Assembly: GCF_029338295.1 (NCBI RefSeq)
Contig: NZ_CP119791.1
Coordinates: 496,001 to 560,000 of the forward strand
Direction of reading: 5' to 3'
DNA from: Haladaptatus sp. QDMS2
GTDB lineage: Archaea; Halobacteriota; Halobacteria; Halobacteriales; Halococcaceae
Length of the DNA stretch: 64,000 nucleotides
The notes under the pieces were generated by a model. The model saw only the letters and a list, made by a program, of their open reading frames with translations, was not told the origin of the DNA and searched no databases. Both the position numbers and the translations under genes were made by a program. Of the stretch, positions 1 to 8,320 are shown piece after piece; within the stretch, counting starts at the first letter, position 1; every line of letters begins with the position of its first letter.

Positions 1-1030
1 GGTCTGCGTACTGACGGCGAATCGTTCGCGCTTCTGACTCTTTAAGCGTGCCCGGCCCGCGCAATTCCTGGGAAATCGGCTCGTAGGCCGACGGGTCGAA
101 GCCCATCGCTTCCAGGTAGTTGCACACCATCCCCGAATCGAGCCCCCACCGAATCGCCTGCTGGCTGACGGACTGCAACTGTTCGAACGTGGGGACGCCG
201 ATGCGGTCGAACTGGACGCCCGTCGTGCCAATTTCGAGTGGCTTCGTCTCCGTCTGGGTGACGACGTCGCGCACGTCCATGGCCAATTGAACCGCCTGGC
301 TCGGCAGCGTCGAGTCGGGTGCCCGCCACTCGACGGTCGGCTGTTCGTGACGCAGACGGACCGGGTTCAACACGGTGTTCTCTGCGCTGAAGTGTTCACA
401 GACGTCTTCCTCTGCCACACCGCGCTCTGCAGCGAGGGTTTTGAACGCCTCGTAGGCATCCTCGGTCTGCTCGTTCCAGGCCTCGACGTTGTCTGCGTAC
501 CCGCGCAGGTCGCAGTAGCGTTCGAAGTCCGATCCGCACTTCTTGCGGTAAGCAGCGGCCCGCGAAGAGTCCACCTCTCGCTCGCCGCAGTAGTACGGCG
601 AGGAACTCACGAGCGCGAGTGCGGGGTCGAGCGCCGTAAGCAGGTTGAGTTGCCGACAGACGTTCCCCTTCTCGAAGTGAACGTGCGTGCCGGCGCAGTT
701 TTTCGCGCTCTTGACGCCGTCTTCGTAGATGTCCTCGAAGAGATGCCCGCGCCCCTTCTTGGCCGGCACCGTTGCGTCGGTGAGCGGCGTCCCGAGTGGG
801 ACGAGTTGCTTTTCGAGCGTGTCCGCGTACTGAATCGTTTTCCGAAGCGTGTCCTGTAAATCTCGTCGGAGTGCAGTCGCTGTTTCGTGCGGGTCTGTCC
901 GCACCTCGATCAGTGGCCCGACGAACTCGGGTTCCACCTTGTCATGCGCGTCAGTGAGATCGTGGCCGTTACAAAGTCGTCCGTCGTCGTCGACGACCCA
1001 GAACTCGATCTCGATTCCTGTATTCATCAT
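1..1030 (-). CDS. Glutamate-cysteine ligase family protein (GCS2 type), C-terminus cut by window edge
   Basis: About 343 codons are visible. The start is one of two adjacent ATGs (1030 or 1027) and the frame runs open through the left edge. The N-terminus IEIEFWVVD and the metal/substrate segment CAGTHVHFEKG (about residue 112) are typical of GCS2 carboxylate-amine ligases, which join glutamate to cysteine or another amine using ATP. Haloarchaea use gamma-glutamylcysteine as a thiol, so a role in thiol synthesis is plausible, but GCS2 paralogues with other substrates exist and the exact substrate cannot be read here. Cytoplasmic. No partner gene is evident; the next gene (1173-2312) is on the same strand 142 nt upstream. 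Confidence 0.8.
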   Translation of the reverse strand, partial: MMNTGIEIEFWVVDDDGRLCNGHDLTDAHDKVEPEFVGPLIEVRTDPHETATALRRDLQDTLRKTIQYADTLEKQLVPLGTPLTDATVPAKKGRGHLFEDIYEDGVKSAKNCAGTHVHFEKGNVCRQLNLLTALDPALALVSSSPYYCGEREVDSSRAAAYRKKCGSDFERYCDLRGYADNVEAWNEQTEDAYEAFKTLAAERGVAEEDVCEHFSAENTVLNPVRLRHEQPTVEWRAPDSTLPSQAVQLAMDVRDVVTQTETKPLEIGTTGVQFDRIGVPTFEQLQSVSQQAIRWGLDSGMVCNYLEAMGFDPSAYEPISQELRGPGTLKESEARTIRRQYAD

Positions 1031-1172
1031 AGTGGACCGGCGTGACTGCATCCCACCCCGGTCTTTCCTCTTTTCTGCTCATCCCCTCTCACTCTCCTGC
1101 TTGCAGGTGCAGTCTGTTTGTATCGGGGTCGATAACCCGTCAAAATACCACAGTGAACCGACCCGTCGGTTC

Positions 1173-2312
1173 TCAGTCCCAGTGGCTCAGATACTCGAAA
1201 TCCGCGGTCCGGTCGTCGAACCGACCGAGTCTGAACTGTTCCATCGGGAACGGGGCATCCTCACCCGTCACGAGACTCCGTACTGCACGACCGGTCACCG
1301 GCGAGAGCATGACCCCTCTGCCGTGCAGGCCAGTGACGAACACGAGACCCTCCGGGACCTCGTCGGGCGCGTCGATGATTGGAAGTCCATCCGGCGAAGC
1401 ACAATCGGCAGTCGGACAGCAGTCTTCCCGTCGGATGTCGCCCGCTTCGACCCCCGCGAGCAGCGGCGCGACGCGCTCCATCACGAGGTCACGAAACGAT
1501 TCCTCGACGCCCATCGGCGTTTCCTCGGGGTCAGAGAGGAGGTGCTCGTTCCCGCCGATGAGCACGTCGCCGCGGGGTGTGGGCCGCCAGTAGACGCGCA
1601 TTGTGGGTTCGGACCCGAGCGGTGCGTCCGCCGGCAACGGCGTGTCTGGTTCGACGACGACGGCGTTCCAGCGAAGCGGTCTGACCGGGAGTTCGACGTA
1701 CTCAGCGAGCAGGTCGCGCGTCTTCCAGCCGGTTGCGTAGACGACGTGGGCTGCGTCCACGGGGCCGTACTCGGTTTCGACGCCGACGACGCGGCCGTCT
1801 TCGACCCGCAGGTCGGTCACCGCGTGGTCGCGGAACACGGCGGCACCGGCCTGCTCTGCGGCCCACTTGAGCGTCATCGTGTAGTCGAGGGCGTCGAGGT
1901 AGCCGGTTCCCTCGTAGGCGAGCGCCCCGCCGTAGGCGGAGAGGTCCCCGAAGGCGTCAGGGTAGCGTGCCAGGAGCTCGTCCTTGGGGAGGAATTTACC
2001 GCCCGTCGGGGCCTGTTCGGTGTATCGCGCCGCGTCTTCTTCGGGGACGAGGCGGACGGTTTTCTGTTCGGTGAACGAGAAGATGCCCTGACCGTCTAAC
2101 TCCCGAAACTGCGAGAGGGCGAACGATGCCCATTCCTCGGGGAACGGTTCGAGCGAGAGAGAAATCATCCCAGACGCCCGCGAGGACGTATCGGCTGCAA
2201 CGCCACCTTTGTCGAACACCAACACGTCGTGGTCCGGGGCCAGCTCCCGGGCGATTGCGAGGCCGGAAACGCCCGCCCCGACGACCACGACGCGAGATTC
2301 ATCGCTTGGCAT
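1173..2312 (-). CDS. FAD-dependent oxidoreductase, DAO (glycine/D-amino acid oxidase) family
   Basis: 379 aa. The N-terminal Rossmann motif VVVVGAGVSGLAIA (residues 8-21) followed by an acidic strand end (VFDKG) marks an FAD-binding DAO fold. The C-terminal half has the typical GLHGRGVMLSPVTG segment that closes over the flavin. The family oxidises amines or amino acids; the substrate is unknown here. The start ATG lies 26 nt after a TATA-like TTTTATTC box, so a leaderless transcript is likely. The gene stands alone, with PEP carboxykinase divergent to it. Confidence 0.88.
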   Translation of the reverse strand: MPSDESRVVVVGAGVSGLAIARELAPDHDVLVFDKGGVAADTSSRASGMISLSLEPFPEEWASFALSQFRELDGQGIFSFTEQKTVRLVPEEDAARYTEQAPTGGKFLPKDELLARYPDAFGDLSAYGGALAYEGTGYLDALDYTMTLKWAAEQAGAAVFRDHAVTDLRVEDGRVVGVETEYGPVDAAHVVYATGWKTRDLLAEYVELPVRPLRWNAVVVEPDTPLPADAPLGSEPTMRVYWRPTPRGDVLIGGNEHLLSDPEETPMGVEESFRDLVMERVAPLLAGVEAGDIRREDCCPTADCASPDGLPIIDAPDEVPEGLVFVTGLHGRGVMLSPVTGRAVRSLVTGEDAPFPMEQFRLGRFDDRTADFEYLSHWD

Positions 2313-2333
2313 GCGTGGACACAGGACAACCCA

Positions 2334-2341
2334 GAATAAAA
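2334..2341 (-). promoter_or_regulatory. TATA-like box of the FAD oxidoreductase gene
   Basis: On the minus strand TTTTATTC is centred about 26 nt before the ATG at 2312, the spacing expected for a leaderless haloarchaeal transcript. Confidence 0.5.
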
Positions 2342-2361
2342 CGCTACGGGATGTCGATTCC

Positions 2362-2483
2362 TCACTCGACGGCGATGGTTTCGTCGCTCACGACGACACG
2401 GTCGGCCGAGGATGAGGGGTTCCCACTGCCCCGGCGAGGACGGTCAGGACGGCGAGGAGGACGGGGACGATTCGGCGGGACAT
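2362..2483 (-). pseudogene. Possible small secreted peptide gene, frameshifted
   Basis: The ATG at 2483 opens MSRRIVPVLLAVLTVLAGAVG, a good signal-peptide or membrane-anchor sequence. The frame then reaches TGA after 31 codons. One extra G in the GGG run after codon 20 would continue as NPSSSADRVVVSDETIAVE and stop at 2362-2364, giving about 40 aa of plausible acidic haloarchaeal protein. Either the 31-aa frame is the real product, or this is a decayed or mis-sequenced small gene. The rest of the 470-nt gap between 2312 and 2783 shows only the pckA promoter. Function unknown. Confidence 0.3.
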
Positions 2484-2744
2484 ATAATGGGAGTTCGGAA
2501 ACCAACGAATTAGTTGCTTTACAAACATTAGTCCCGCACCATGGCGAAAATATAGACTCGAATCTGAGTGCAATTTGTCTTCGAATTATCTCCGTCGAAC
2601 CACAAACGAACGTCCAGCAACGGCAGCGGATTGTAGGCGTTTCGACGGTTGTTCACCCACCTTCTGTGTCGCGCGTGACAACACTCGAAAAACTCGCCAA
2701 CGGGTGTTACACACTCTCTACCGCGAGAAATCGGCCGTGAATGT

Positions 2745-2757
2745 TGTATAGTTATAC
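2745..2757 (+). promoter_or_regulatory. TATA box of pckA
   Basis: GTATAGTTATAC lies 28 nt (from the centre of TTATAC) before the ATG at 2783. There is no Shine-Dalgarno sequence, so a leaderless transcript is likely. This supports 2783 over the upstream in-frame start at 2741. Confidence 0.6.
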
Positions 2758-2782
2758 CCCCCACTCCCCGTTAGTGAACACA

Positions 2783-4297
2783 ATGACTGACCTGGCTACA
2801 ACAGTCCAGTCGCTCAAAACAGCGCTCCCGAATCCGCAAACAGCAGACAACGTCATCTACAATCCCTCTCTCGAGGAACTCCGCGAACTCGCTCGCGGAC
2901 ACGAGACGACGACTGAGTTCGGGTCGCCATCCTACGTGAGCGAAGAACGTTCGCGCAACGCGGACAAGACCAAGAACGCAGTCGATTCTGACTTCGACGA
3001 CAAGGATTACGCCTACCTCGAGTCCGCGTTCGAGTACGCCGCAGCAGAAGAGATGATTTGCGTCGACCGCCAGATGGGTCGCCACGAAGACCACTCCTAC
3101 CGCTGCCGACTGTTCGTCCAGAAGGAGTTCGCCCGCATCGGGCTCGCGTGGGCGAAACTGTTCGAACCCGTTACTGACGACGCAGAACCCGACTTCGTCA
3201 CCGTCCAGATTCCAGAGTGGGACGAAATCGCGGTCCGCATCCTTCCAGACGAGGGACTCACAGCAGTCCTCGGCAGCGATTACACCGGCGAGGCGAAGAA
3301 GTCCTTCCTCCGCCTGCACATGTACTACGCGAAGCAAGCAGGCGGCCTCGGCCTCCACGCCGGCAGCAAGCGCGTCACCCTCAAAGACGCAGACGGCGAC
3401 CTGAAGAACGTCGGGCAGGCGTTCCTCGGACTCTCTGCGACGGGCAAATCCACGCTCACCGCCCACGGCCTCTGGCTGGACGGTGACGAGGAAGCCTCAA
3501 TGCTCCAGGACGACGTGTGTGCCCTCCTTCCGGACGGCACCATCGCGGGCAGCGAAGGAAACGGCCTCTACGTGAAGACCATCGGCTTAGACCGCGAGGA
3601 ACAGCCGACGATGTACGACGCTGTGACTCACGAATCGGCCGTCCTCGAAAACGTGGACGTCGCCGAAGACGGCACCGTCGATTTCGACTCCGACCTCCAC
3701 ACGAGTAACGGCCGGGCCATCATCGTCCGCGACCAGCTCGCCTCCGCAGACGAAGACATCGACTTGGACGAGGTAGACCAGGTGTTCTTCATCACGCGCA
3801 ACCCCGTGATGCCGCCAGTCGCCAAACTCACGCCCGAAGAGGCCGCCGTCGCGTTCATGCTCGGCGAATCCATCCAGACGAGTGCGGGCGACCCATCCGC
3901 CGCCGGTGAATCCATCCGCGTCGTTGGCACCAACCCGTTCATCATGGGTTCGAAAGGCGAGGAGGGCAATCGCTTCCGCGACCTCGTCTCCGACCTCGGC
4001 GTCGAATGCTACGTCCTCAACACCGGCCACCTCGGCGCGAAGGCAAAGGACATCGGCGTCACCGAATCCGTCACCATTCTCCGCGAAATCGCTCGCGGAA
4101 CCGTCGATTGGCAGGAAGACGAGCAAACCGGCCTCACTATTCCGGCGAACGTCCCCGGCATCGACATCACCGAGTTCTACGTCCCGGACCACGTCGAGGA
4201 CTTCGACCAGCAGCAAATCGACCTCCGCGGCGAGCGCCTCGCCCACCTGACGCAGTTCGAGGACTTAGACAGCGAGATTCTCGACGCCGTCTACTGA
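2783..4297 (+). CDS. pckA: Phosphoenolpyruvate carboxykinase (ATP)
   Basis: 504 aa. Catalyses oxaloacetate + ATP to phosphoenolpyruvate + CO2 + ADP, the entry step of gluconeogenesis, in the cytoplasm. The kinase-1a P-loop GLSATGKST (about residue 216) is typical of ATP-type PEPCK, as is the DDVCALLPDG region that follows. The ATG at 2783 was chosen because a TATA box sits 28 nt upstream. An upstream in-frame start (2741) would place translation across that box. Single gene, divergent from the oxidoreductase. Confidence 0.93.
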   Translation: MTDLATTVQSLKTALPNPQTADNVIYNPSLEELRELARGHETTTEFGSPSYVSEERSRNADKTKNAVDSDFDDKDYAYLESAFEYAAAEEMICVDRQMGRHEDHSYRCRLFVQKEFARIGLAWAKLFEPVTDDAEPDFVTVQIPEWDEIAVRILPDEGLTAVLGSDYTGEAKKSFLRLHMYYAKQAGGLGLHAGSKRVTLKDADGDLKNVGQAFLGLSATGKSTLTAHGLWLDGDEEASMLQDDVCALLPDGTIAGSEGNGLYVKTIGLDREEQPTMYDAVTHESAVLENVDVAEDGTVDFDSDLHTSNGRAIIVRDQLASADEDIDLDEVDQVFFITRNPVMPPVAKLTPEEAAVAFMLGESIQTSAGDPSAAGESIRVVGTNPFIMGSKGEEGNRFRDLVSDLGVECYVLNTGHLGAKAKDIGVTESVTILREIARGTVDWQEDEQTGLTIPANVPGIDITEFYVPDHVEDFDQQQIDLRGERLAHLTQFEDLDSEILDAVY

Positions 4298-4448
4298 AGG
4301 CAGTTTTTCTCGTTTTCGTCGAATCGACCAGCCAGCGACGCGGATAGCGGCCAATTTCGAACGAATTTGGGTGAGACTGATGCGCCACTGCTGTCGCAGT
4401 TCGGCAAACGCTCTTGTGTCGATTTGCGCTCGAAACAGGTACCGCATC

Positions 4449-5765
4449 ATGAGCAACACTGATACGACACCTGGCCGTCGCGGGCTTCGCTCGCGTAGAA
4501 CCGTCCTCGGAATCATCGCGAGTATCGGCGGCGTGGCCCTCGCCGGCTGTACCGGCGGCACCTCCGGCGGCGACGGCATGACCACGACCGAAGACGGCAC
4601 CACGACGACCACCGAAGGTGGAATGCAAACTACCGAAGACGGGTCGATGGACGAGAACCCGGACGTGGCCATCCTGAACTACGCGCTTACGCTCGAACAC
4701 TTGGAGAACGCGTTCTACCGCGACGGATTGGCCGAGTTCTCTACCGACGAACTCATGCAGGCCGACGCGCTGAGCAAGTTCAGCGAAACCGTCCGCATGC
4801 AGGTTCCCGAGTACCTGAAAGCCGCCGGCGAGCACGAGGCGGCCCACGTCTCCGCGCTCGGTGACACCATCGAACAGCTCGGCGGGACGCCCGTCGAAGA
4901 AGCCGACTACGACTTCGGCTACGAGACGCCTTCCGAGTTCCTCGCGGTGGGGAAGGCACTCGAAAACACCGGCGTCGCCGCTTACGCCGGCGCGGCCCCG
5001 TCCATCGTCAACAACGACGTGCTGACCGCCGCGCTTGGCATCCACAGCGTCGAAGCGCGTCACGCGAGTTTCCTCAACCTCGTGAACTCCTCGTCCCCGT
5101 TCCCGAAGGCGGTAGACGAGGCCCAGACGATGGAGGAAGTGCTCGAAATCGCCAGCCAGTTCGTCACGGAGAACCCGAACGACAGCGCCGCACTGGAGCG
5201 CCACGACTCGATGGCGACGCCACAGCGCAAGGAAGACGACGGCACGAGCGACGTGGACATTCTGAACTACGCGCTCACCTTAGAACACCTGGAAGCCGTG
5301 TTCTACCGCGAGGGGCTGGAGACCTTCAGCGCCGACGAACTCCGCAACGCCGACGTTCTCTCCGACTACGACGAGCACCTCCGCATGACCGTCCCCGACC
5401 GTCTCGCAGCCATTGGCGACCACGAGGCGGCCCACGTGACGGCAATCGCTGACACCGTAGAACAACTCGGTGGGACACCAGTCGAGGAGGCGACCTACGA
5501 CTTCGGCTACGAGACGGCCTCCGAGTTCCTCGCGGTGGGGAAGGCACTCGAAAACACCGGCGTCGCAGCCTACGCTGGCGCGGCGACCTCCGTCTCGAAC
5601 GACGACGTGTTCGCGGCCGCCGCGGGCATTCACAGCGTCGAGGCCCGCCACGCGAGTTTCCTGAACGAACTCAACGTGTCGAACCCGTTCCCGATGGCCG
5701 TCGACGAACCGATGACTATGGACGAGGTGGTGGAGATAGCCGGACAGTTTATCGTAGAGGAGTAA
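4449..5765 (+). CDS. Tat-exported lipoprotein with two tandem ferritin-like domains
   Basis: 438 aa. The ATG at 4449 starts a twin-arginine signal (RSRRTVLG, residues 14-21) ending in lipobox LAGC (Cys34). A Thr/Glu-rich linker follows to about residue 70. Two ferritin-like four-helix domains come next, about 72-210 and 267-410, each opening with ILNYALTLEHLE and containing EHEAAHV/DHEAAHV and HSVEARHAS, the Glu/His pattern of a di-metal site. Likely a membrane-anchored extracytoplasmic metal-binding protein; the reaction is unknown. The domains are an internal duplication with DNA stretches still almost identical. A strong hairpin follows the stop. Confidence 0.85.
   Translation: MSNTDTTPGRRGLRSRRTVLGIIASIGGVALAGCTGGTSGGDGMTTTEDGTTTTTEGGMQTTEDGSMDENPDVAILNYALTLEHLENAFYRDGLAEFSTDELMQADALSKFSETVRMQVPEYLKAAGEHEAAHVSALGDTIEQLGGTPVEEADYDFGYETPSEFLAVGKALENTGVAAYAGAAPSIVNNDVLTAALGIHSVEARHASFLNLVNSSSPFPKAVDEAQTMEEVLEIASQFVTENPNDSAALERHDSMATPQRKEDDGTSDVDILNYALTLEHLEAVFYREGLETFSADELRNADVLSDYDEHLRMTVPDRLAAIGDHEAAHVTAIADTVEQLGGTPVEEATYDFGYETASEFLAVGKALENTGVAAYAGAATSVSNDDVFAAAAGIHSVEARHASFLNELNVSNPFPMAVDEPMTMDEVVEIAGQFIVEE
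4911..4978 (+). repeat. Internal duplication, copy 1 (ferritin-like domain 1)
   Basis: This 68-nt segment matches 5499-5566 at 66 of 68 positions, far above the identity of the rest of the two domains. It encodes DFGYETPSEFLAVGKALENT. Confidence 0.85.
5499..5566 (+). repeat. Internal duplication, copy 2 (ferritin-like domain 2)
   Basis: Second copy of the 68-nt segment at 4911-4978, with two mismatches. Gene conversion between the two halves of the gene would explain the near identity. Confidence 0.85.
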
Positions 5766-5799
5766 TCCTCTCGGTTGGCGATTCCTGTGTGCCATCCCC

Positions 5800-5829
5800 G
5801 GTGACGTGGCCTTTCTTCGCCACGTCACC
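5800..5829 (+). terminator. Hairpin plus T-run after the ferritin-like gene
   Basis: Perfect 11-bp inverted repeat GGTGACGTGGC / GCCACGTCACC with an 8-nt loop, 35 nt after the stop, followed by a CTTTTCTCTC pyrimidine run. Probably a transcription terminator or mRNA 3'-end hairpin. Confidence 0.6.
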
Positions 5830-5877
5830 ACCCTTTTCTCTCGGCTTTCGCCCTGGTGGTCTCCGTCAGGGATATGC

Positions 5878-5885
5878 TATTTATC
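5878..5885 (+). promoter_or_regulatory. TATA box of the K+ channel gene
   Basis: TATTTATC, centre about 26 nt before the ATG at 5908. Confidence 0.55.
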
Positions 5886-5907
5886 CGTCGAGTAAATACA
5901 GCGTACA

Positions 5908-6669
5908 ATGACCGGTCACGCCGGGATCGATGGACGCACCTCCAGAGAGGTGGTACGCTTCTACCTGCGCGACCACCGGACGCCCGTCGGGAAGACCATC
6001 GACATTGCGCTGCTCGCGCTCATCTTCGCCTTCATCGCATTGTTTATCGTCGAAACCTACGCCTGGGCGACTCCTTACCTGCCCATCCTCTTTCAGCTCG
6101 AAGTCGCTATCGCGCTCGTGTTCTTCGCCGAGTATCTGCTTCGTATCTACGGCGCTCGCGACCGGCTCGCGGAAGTCACCGACCCGTACACCGTGGTCGA
6201 CTTGCTCGCGATTCTGCCGACGCTCCTGTTGTTCGTCGTGCCCTCGGTCGAATCCACCGTCCTCAACATCGGCTACCTGCGGGCGCTGCGAGTGATTCGC
6301 GTGCTTCGCTTCTACCGTTTTACCAAAGACGAGGAGTTCTTCTTCGGAACCGTCTCCGACTCCGCCCTCCGAGCGATGAAACCCGGTCTCACCGTTCTGA
6401 CGCTCTTTTTCGTCGCCGCCGGACTGTTCTACAGTTTCGAACAGGCGACGAACCCGACGGTAAACAACTTCGGCGACGCGTTCTACTTCGTCGTCGTCAC
6501 GCTCACGACGGTTGGGTTCGGCGACATCACGCCCGTCACCCGCGCCGGGCGCTGGGTGACGGTTTCTGCCATCGTCGTCGGCATTATCCTCATCCCGTGG
6601 CAGGCGGGCCGCATCGTCAAAGAGTGGGCGCACAGAGACCAGGTGAACGTCGTCTGCCGGAACTGCTGA
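5908..6669 (+). CDS. Voltage-gated-type potassium channel protein, ended early by an in-frame TGA
   Basis: 253 aa as read. Six membrane segments are visible. An arginine-rich S4-like helix (RALRVIRVLRFYRF, about 125-138) is followed by the pore with selectivity filter TVGFGD (201-206). It should conduct K+ across the cytoplasmic membrane. The protein ends VVCRNC and then TGA, but the same frame continues for 26 codons to 6750 and supplies a second CxxC. The stop thus cuts a cytoplasmic zinc ribbon in half. A one-base change (GGA to TGA) would explain it. The next gene's stop lies only 1 nt after 6750, which supports 6750 as the ancestral end. Confidence 0.87.
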   Translation: MTGHAGIDGRTSREVVRFYLRDHRTPVGKTIDIALLALIFAFIALFIVETYAWATPYLPILFQLEVAIALVFFAEYLLRIYGARDRLAEVTDPYTVVDLLAILPTLLLFVVPSVESTVLNIGYLRALRVIRVLRFYRFTKDEEFFFGTVSDSALRAMKPGLTVLTLFFVAAGLFYSFEQATNPTVNNFGDAFYFVVVTLTTVGFGDITPVTRAGRWVTVSAIVVGIILIPWQAGRIVKEWAHRDQVNVVCRNC

Positions 6670-6750
6670 CTGGCCTACCACGACAGAGACGCCTCCCACT
6701 GCAAGGCGTGTGGGAACGTTATCTACCAGCAGTACGACTCTCGCGAGTGA
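6670..6750 (+). other. Orphaned C-terminal zinc-ribbon half of the K+ channel
   Basis: In frame with 5908-6669. After the TGA at 6667-6669 the frame reads LAYHDRDASHCKACGNVIYQ and six more residues to TGA at 6748-6750. CRNC before the stop plus CKAC after it form a CxxC...CxxC zinc ribbon. Readthrough would give a 280-aa channel. Otherwise this is untranslated remnant. Confidence 0.7.
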
Positions 6751-6751
6751 G

Positions 6752-7813
6752 TCACCGCGCCAGCACGAGCGACCGCTCTATCGATCCGAGCGAGAAGGGT
6801 AGGCTGTCCCACGAGTCGCCGTAATCGGCGGAGAACCACACCTTCCCGTCTGCCGCTCCAGCGACGACGAGTCCCGGTTCGCCGGGGAGCGTACAGAGGG
6901 CGTACGGCATCGCGGCGAACGGCCGGGGCAATCCGCCGCCAAGTCGCACCCACGGCCCGTCACCGCGCCAGCGATAGATGTAGGCTCTCGCCCGTCCTTC
7001 GCGGTGGGCGGCGAACGCTCCCGTAGAGGCCGACAGATACCACGTGTCCGGGTCTTCGGGGTCCGCTGCGACGGCCCAGCCGTACGACCGGTCGAGGCCG
7101 TGTGTGGGGGCAATCCACGTCGCCCCGCCGTCCTGACTCGTCGCGCCGCCACGTCCACGCAGGCCCGCCCCACCCTCGTAGAGCCTCGTTCCGTCGGTCG
7201 TGTGGAACGTAAGGGTGTGGCAGTCGCGTATCGCCCCCTCGCAGTGGCCCGACCACGTCTCACCGCCATCCGTACTCCGGACGACGGCACCGAATTCGAT
7301 ACCCGCCACGACGAGGTCCGGGTCGGTCGGCGAGAGCGCAATCGCCTGCACGTAGGGTGAAAGCGGCAATTCGGCGGGCGAGAACCAGAGGCGCTTCCCG
7401 GGAATCGAGTTGAACCCCGTCAACTCGGTCCACGTTAGGCCGCCATCGACCGACTTGAACATGCCCGCGGGTTTCACTCCTGCGTAGATTGTCGCGGAGT
7501 CGTGGGGACTCACGGCCAGCGATTTCACGACCCTGCCCGCGAGACCCAGGTCGTCCCAGGTCACCCCGCCATCGACCGATTGGAACACGCCCTCGCCCTG
7601 TGTTCCGGCGTAGCTGATGGCGGGCGTTGTCGGGTCCACGGCGAGACAGCGCACGTCCACGTGCGAGAGCGGGAGCGTGACTGTCCACTCGCCGTCGGCG
7701 AAACTGGCTCTCGCAATCCCCGCAGCCGTGGTAGCGAGAAACGTCGTTGCGAGGAGCGATTCAGGAACTGTGATGCCGCCAACGCGTGGCGGACTCCGGG
7801 TCTTGATTGCCAT
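6752..7813 (-). CDS. Asp-box (BNR/sialidase-like) beta-propeller protein
   Basis: 353 aa. Repeated Asp-box motifs SVDGGVTW, SVDGGLTW, STDGGETW, SQDGGATW and SADYGDSW are spread over the whole length, one per propeller blade, as in sialidase/sortilin/Ycf48-like propellers. No signal peptide or catalytic set is evident, so the protein may be a cytoplasmic or non-classically placed binding scaffold. No substrate can be assigned. It converges on the K+ channel (stop codons 1 nt apart when the channel frame is taken to 6750). Confidence 0.8.
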   Translation of the reverse strand: MAIKTRSPPRVGGITVPESLLATTFLATTAAGIARASFADGEWTVTLPLSHVDVRCLAVDPTTPAISYAGTQGEGVFQSVDGGVTWDDLGLAGRVVKSLAVSPHDSATIYAGVKPAGMFKSVDGGLTWTELTGFNSIPGKRLWFSPAELPLSPYVQAIALSPTDPDLVVAGIEFGAVVRSTDGGETWSGHCEGAIRDCHTLTFHTTDGTRLYEGGAGLRGRGGATSQDGGATWIAPTHGLDRSYGWAVAADPEDPDTWYLSASTGAFAAHREGRARAYIYRWRGDGPWVRLGGGLPRPFAAMPYALCTLPGEPGLVVAGAADGKVWFSADYGDSWDSLPFSLGSIERSLVLAR

Positions 7814-7886
7814 TCCCCATCCCTGCTAGACAGAGGATGTCGCGGGCGAAAAGTCTACGTCTCGAACAGGGACACCGAACTCTCCG

Positions 7887-8258
7887 TCAGGGGAGCAACT
7901 TGTTCACGGCTGATTTCAGACGATACCCGAGCGAGTTCGACTGGTAGCCACGCCATCCTCGCCAGCCGCCTTCGAGTGTCTTCGCCTCGTATCCCTCGGC
8001 TTCGAGGACCTTCGTCGCTCGTTTCGCGACGATACCAGCTTTGCACACGGTGACCACGTCTCTGTCCGCCGGAATCGCACCCAATCGGTCTTCGAGTGTG
8101 GCCGTGTTCCCCCTGCGCAGGTCGTCGTAGACGGGAATGTTTTGACTGCCGTCGATGTGTCCGGCGTGAAAGTTCGACTCGGGCCGAATGTCGAGGACGA
8201 ACAGCTGCTCACCGCGTTCCAGCCGCGCGGCCAATTCGGCGGGACGAACCTTGCTCAT
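7887..8258 (-). CDS. Rhodanese-like domain protein
   Basis: 123 aa, a single rhodanese domain. VLDIRPESNFHAGHIDGSQN (21-40) is the CH2A-type segment. The active-site loop is VCKAGIVAKRA with Cys72 positioned for a persulfide. It probably moves sulfur or binds anions in the cytoplasm. The ATG at 8258 was chosen because longer versions run into the next gene. It sits 62 nt downstream of the FAD oxidase on the same strand, so co-transcription is possible. Confidence 0.87.
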   Translation of the reverse strand: MSKVRPAELAARLERGEQLFVLDIRPESNFHAGHIDGSQNIPVYDDLRRGNTATLEDRLGAIPADRDVVTVCKAGIVAKRATKVLEAEGYEAKTLEGGWRGWRGYQSNSLGYRLKSAVNKLLP

Positions 8259-8320
8259 CACCCACAATTCCGCACCCAGCCGCAAAAACGGTGTTGTCCG
8301 AAGAATCCGCAGCCTGCCGG

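Noticed and set aside
849-2099. 416-codon plus-strand frame
   Set aside because: Antisense to the GCS2 and DAO genes, composition unlike a real protein; an effect of GC-rich third positions.
6667-6669. TGA as selenocysteine or pyrrolysine in the channel
   Set aside because: Haloarchaea have no known selenocysteine use, and the codon is not amber. Loss of a Gly codon or a sequencing error is simpler.
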